A stretch of 64,000 bases of DNA from Flavobacterium saccharophilum (lineage in GTDB: Bacteria > Bacteroidota > Bacteroidia > Flavobacteriales > Flavobacteriaceae): positions 1-64,000 of the forward strand of contig NZ_FRBY01000006.1 of NCBI RefSeq assembly GCF_900142735.1. Direction: 5' to 3'. The position numbers and the translations under genes are program-made. Under the pieces are notes generated by a model. The model worked only from the letters and a program-made list of their open reading frames with translations. It was not told the DNA's origin and searched no databases. Position 1 is the first letter of the stretch, and every line of letters starts with the position of its first letter. This document shows, piece after piece, positions 60,571-64,000 of the stretch.

Positions 60571-63500
60571 TTAATAAATATATTCTTCTTTATTTGCCAT
60601 CATTTCATTGTAATCGTCTTTAGATCCTACGATAGTATTATCGTACTCTCTCATACCAGTTCCCGCAGGAATTCTGTGTCCAACAATTACATTTTCTTTT
60701 AATCCTTCTAAATCATCTACTTTACCAGCTACAGCAGCTTCGTTAAGTACTTTTGTTGTTTCCTGGAAAGAAGCAGCAGAGATGAATGATTTAGTTTGTA
60801 GCGAAGCTCTTGTAATACCTTGTAAAACTGGCGTTGCAGTTGCGGTAATTACATCTCTTGCTACAACAAGGTTTTTATCATTTCGTTTAAGCAATGAGTT
60901 TTCATCACGTAAGTCACGAGGTGTAATAATCTGACCTGGTTTCAATACAGCAGAATCTCCAGCGTCTTCAACCACTTTCATACCATATAATTTATCGTTT
61001 TGAACGATGAAATCTTTAGTGTGAATCAATTGATCTTCTAGGAATAATGTATCTCCTGGATCTTGAACTCTTACTTTACGCATCATTTGACGAATAACTA
61101 CCTCAAAGTGCTTGTCATTAATTTTTACCCCTTGTAGACGGTATACCTCTTGAATTTCATTTACCAAGTACTGTTGAACAGCAGCTGGACCTTGAATTCT
61201 TAAGATGTCATCTGGTGTAATTGCACCGTCAGACAATGGCACTCCTGCTCTTACGAAGTCATTTTCCTGTACTAAAATTTGGCTTGAAAGTTTAACTAAA
61301 TACTTTTTAATCTCACCAAATTTAGATTCGATAACAATTTCACGGTTACCTCTTTTGATTTTTCCAAAAGAAACAACACCGTCAATTTCAGAAACAACTG
61401 CTGGGTTTGAAGGGTTACGAGCCTCAAGCAACTCAGTAATTCTTGGTAAACCTCCCGTGATATCGCCTGCTTTAGAAGAACGACGTGGGATTTTTACTAA
61501 TACTTTACCTGCTTTAATTTTCTCACCGTTCTCAACCATAAGGTGTGCTCCTACTGGTAAGTTATACGAACGAATCAATTCACCTTCTTTACCGTAAACC
61601 AATAAAGTTGGAATTAATTTTTTATTTCTAGCTTCAGAAATTACTTTTTCCTGGAATCCTGTTTGCTCATCGATTTCAACCATGAACGATTGTCCTTGCT
61701 CTAAATCCTCGTAAGCAATTTTACCAGTAAATTCAGAAACAATTACACCATTATATGGATCCCACTTACAGATCACAGATCCTTTAGTAACTGATTCACC
61801 ATCCTTAACAAAAATACTAGATCCGTAAGGAATATTGTGTGTGTTTAAAACGATTCCAGTTTTCTCGTCAACCAATTTCAATTCAGTTGAACGTGATACT
61901 ACGATATCAACCGCATTACCTTCACTATCCTCACCTTTAACAGTTTTTAAATCTTCAATCTCAAGTCTACCGTTGAATCTTGTAACAATACTAGATTCTT
62001 CAGAAATACCTCCAGCAACCCCTCCAACGTGGAAAGTACGAAGTGTCAACTGTGTACCTGGCTCACCAATAGACTGAGCAGCAATAACTCCGACAGCTTC
62101 ACCTCTTTGTGTCATTTTACCAGTAGCTAAGTTTCTACCGTAACATTTAGCACAAATACCTTTTAAAGCTTCACAAGTTAATGGAGATCTAACTTCTACT
62201 TTTTCAATTGGAGAAGCTTCGATAGTTCTCATAATTGCTTCAGTAATTTGTTGACCAGATTGAACCATTACTTCATTAGTAAGTGGATTTATAACATCTT
62301 GCAATGCAACACGTCCTAAAATTCTTTCTCCTAATGATTCAACGATTTCCTCATTTTTCTTCAAAGCAGAAACTTCAACACCTCTTAGAGTTCCACAATC
62401 CTCGATGTTAACAATAACATCTTGCGAAACGTCATGAAGTCTTCTTGTCAAGTATCCAGCATCGGCAGTTTTAAGAGCCGTATCCGCAAGTCCTTTACGA
62501 GCACCGTGAGTAGAAATGAAGTACTCAAGGATCGAAAGACCTTCCTTAAAGTTAGAAAGAATCGGGTTTTCAATAATCTCACCACCACCAGCAGTAGATT
62601 TTTTAGGCTTAGCCATCAAACCACGCATACCAGTTAACTGACGAATCTGTTCCTTAGAACCCCTCGCCCCAGAGTCAAGCATCATATATACAGAGTTGAA
62701 ACCTTGTTGGTCTTCTCTAATATTTTTCATTGCTAATTCTGTCAACTGAGCATTTGCTGAAGTCCATACGTCAATAACTTGGTTGTAACGTTCGTTATTA
62801 GTAATAAGACCCATGTTATAATTTACAGAAATACCTTCAACTTGCTCTCTGGCATCTGCAATTAATTTTGTTTTTTGTTCTGGAATTCTAATATCACCAA
62901 GAGAGAATGATAAACCTCCTCTAAATGCGAATTTATAACCCATATCTTTCATATTATCCAAGAAAGCTGCCGTTGTAGGTACATCAGTCACACTTAAAAT
63001 GTGTCCGATAATATCTCTAAGGTTTTTCTTAGTCAATACATCATTGATATATCCAGCTGCTTCAGGGACTACTTCATTAAATAATACACGTCCTGCAGTT
63101 GTTTGAATAATTTTGAACACTAATTCTCCAGCCTCATTAAAATCTTTTGCTCTAATTTTCACACGAGCATTCAATTCTAATCTTCCTTCGTTTAATGCGA
63201 TGTTTACTTCTTCAGCAGAATAGAAAGTTAAGTCTTGACCTAAAATTATATGTTCTGGTGTAGAGATACGTTCTTTGGTCATATAATATAGACCCAAGAC
63301 CATATCCTGAGAAGGTACAGTAATTGGAGCACCGTTTGCAGGGTTAAGAATATTGTGAGAAGCCAACATTAATAATTGTGCCTCTAAAATAGCCTCTGGT
63401 CCTAATGGCAAGTGAACTGCCATCTGATCCCCATCAAAATCGGCGTTGAAAGCCGTACATACTAATGGGTGCAATTGGATCGCTTTTCCTTCAATTAATT

Positions 63501-64000
63501 TTGGTTGGAAAGCTTGAATACCAAGTCTGTGTAACGTAGGAGCACGGTTAAGCAATACAGGGTGTCCTTTAATTACATTTTCAAGGATATCCCAAACTAC
63601 AGGCTCTTTTTTGTCTATAATTTTCTTAGCAGATTTTACTGTTTTAACGATACCTCTTTCAATCAATTTACGGATAACGAAAGGCTTGTATAATTCAGAT
63701 GCCATATCTTTTGGCAATCCACATTCGAATAATTTTAATTCAGGACCAACAACAATTACCGAACGAGCAGAATAATCCACACGTTTTCCAAGTAAGTTTT
63801 GACGGAAACGTCCTTGCTTACCTTTTAAGGAATCAGATAATGATTTTAATGGTCTGTTAGATTCTGTTTTAACAGCAGAAGCTTTACGAGTGTTATCAAA
63901 TAATGAATCTACAGATTCTTGTAACATACGTTTTTCGTTTCTTAAGATAACTTCTGGAGCTTTAATCTCCATTAATCTTTTCAAACGGTTATTACGGATG
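60571..64000 (-). CDS. rpoC: DNA-directed RNA polymerase subunit beta' (partial, 5' end off the right edge)
   Basis: The window holds about 1142 C-terminal codons; the missing start lies beyond position 64000. The frame is open to the edge, reading IRNNRLKRLMEIKAPEVILR at the upstream end, so no start should be set inside the window. The Mg-binding NADFDGDQM, the second zinc site (CEALKGICAKC) and the trigger loop region QSIGEPGTQLTLRTFH are seen in order. Normal length would be about 1430 residues. It leads the operon with DUF3467. Confidence 0.97.
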   Translation of the reverse strand, partial: IRNNRLKRLMEIKAPEVILRNEKRMLQESVDSLFDNTRKASAVKTESNRPLKSLSDSLKGKQGRFRQNLLGKRVDYSARSVIVVGPELKLFECGLPKDMASELYKPFVIRKLIERGIVKTVKSAKKIIDKKEPVVWDILENVIKGHPVLLNRAPTLHRLGIQAFQPKLIEGKAIQLHPLVCTAFNADFDGDQMAVHLPLGPEAILEAQLLMLASHNILNPANGAPITVPSQDMVLGLYYMTKERISTPEHIILGQDLTFYSAEEVNIALNEGRLELNARVKIRAKDFNEAGELVFKIIQTTAGRVLFNEVVPEAAGYINDVLTKKNLRDIIGHILSVTDVPTTAAFLDNMKDMGYKFAFRGGLSFSLGDIRIPEQKTKLIADAREQVEGISVNYNMGLITNNERYNQVIDVWTSANAQLTELAMKNIREDQQGFNSVYMMLDSGARGSKEQIRQLTGMRGLMAKPKKSTAGGGEIIENPILSNFKEGLSILEYFISTHGARKGLADTALKTADAGYLTRRLHDVSQDVIVNIEDCGTLRGVEVSALKKNEEIVESLGERILGRVALQDVINPLTNEVMVQSGQQITEAIMRTIEASPIEKVEVRSPLTCEALKGICAKCYGRNLATGKMTQRGEAVGVIAAQSIGEPGTQLTLRTFHVGGVAGGISEESSIVTRFNGRLEIEDLKTVKGEDSEGNAVDIVVSRSTELKLVDEKTGIVLNTHNIPYGSSIFVKDGESVTKGSVICKWDPYNGVIVSEFTGKIAYEDLEQGQSFMVEIDEQTGFQEKVISEARNKKLIPTLLVYGKEGELIRSYNLPVGAHLMVENGEKIKAGKVLVKIPRRSSKAGDITGGLPRITELLEARNPSNPAVVSEIDGVVSFGKIKRGNREIVIESKFGEIKKYLVKLSSQILVQENDFVRAGVPLSDGAITPDDILRIQGPAAVQQYLVNEIQEVYRLQGVKINDKHFEVVIRQMMRKVRVQDPGDTLFLEDQLIHTKDFIVQNDKLYGMKVVEDAGDSAVLKPGQIITPRDLRDENSLLKRNDKNLVVARDVITATATPVLQGITRASLQTKSFISAASFQETTKVLNEAAVAGKVDDLEGLKENVIVGHRIPAGTGMREYDNTIVGSKDDYNEMMANKEEYIY

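Noticed and set aside
63982..63999. Start codon for rpoC near the right edge
   Set aside because: The frame is open to the last base and conserved beta' sequence continues through it, so any start here would be false.

Overview
The window looks like chromosomal DNA of a Flavobacterium (Bacteroidota). It is AT-rich, and most genes lack a Shine-Dalgarno. Promoters have the Bacteroidota form (TTG, about 19 bp, TAnnTTTG). Typical family content includes a DUF2975/YozG-type pair, an ABC-permease/M1-peptidase fusion, an exosortase N pair and DUF3467 next to rpoC. No prophage, integrase, transposase, CRISPR array or tRNA was seen. The accessory flavour comes from dense intergenic repeats and palindromes.

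Left edge (1-1254): no protein gene is supported. Three tandem minus-strand promoters read out of the window and probably drive an rRNA operon just beyond position 1. Direct repeats and hairpins follow. 1255-11948 holds a flavin-dependent monooxygenase, a DUF2975 membrane protein with its small HTH regulator, an ABC ATPase with a permease-aminopeptidase fusion, a polysaccharide deacetylase, an alpha/beta hydrolase and a sigma-54 activator with receiver domain.

12159-26436 is a potassium-stress block: a TPR histidine kinase, an NtrC-type regulator, a small hypothetical gene, two one-helix microproteins flanking kdpF, then kdpA, kdpB, kdpC, a porin, a KdpD fragment carrying only the cytoplasmic sensor part, and a separate membrane histidine kinase. 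No KdpE (OmpR-type) regulator is present, so control may have passed to the NtrC-type regulator.

26721-34733 is a DNA-damage and mutagenesis block. A self-cleaving (S24) repressor is divergent from a Y-family polymerase, a short DnaE, a DnaQ/GIY-YIG nuclease fusion, an ExoIII-type AP endonuclease and an AlkB-type dealkylase. Palindromes sit on both -7 elements of the divergent promoter.

34890-49637 holds housekeeping and small genes: DUF1810, an APC permease, a lipoprotein, two small membrane-associated proteins, a histidine kinase overlapping a CheY-like regulator, a LysM/NlpC peptidoglycan hydrolase, a Kelch protein, and two aconitases in tandem (mitochondrial type and AcnB). 50071-53796 is a two-gene exosortase N system whose neighbour substrate ends in a PEP-type sorting tail. 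53855-64000 holds a MoxR ATPase, a SurA-like PPIase, a secreted alpha-amylase, prfC, DUF3467 and the C-terminal three quarters of rpoC, which runs off the right edge.
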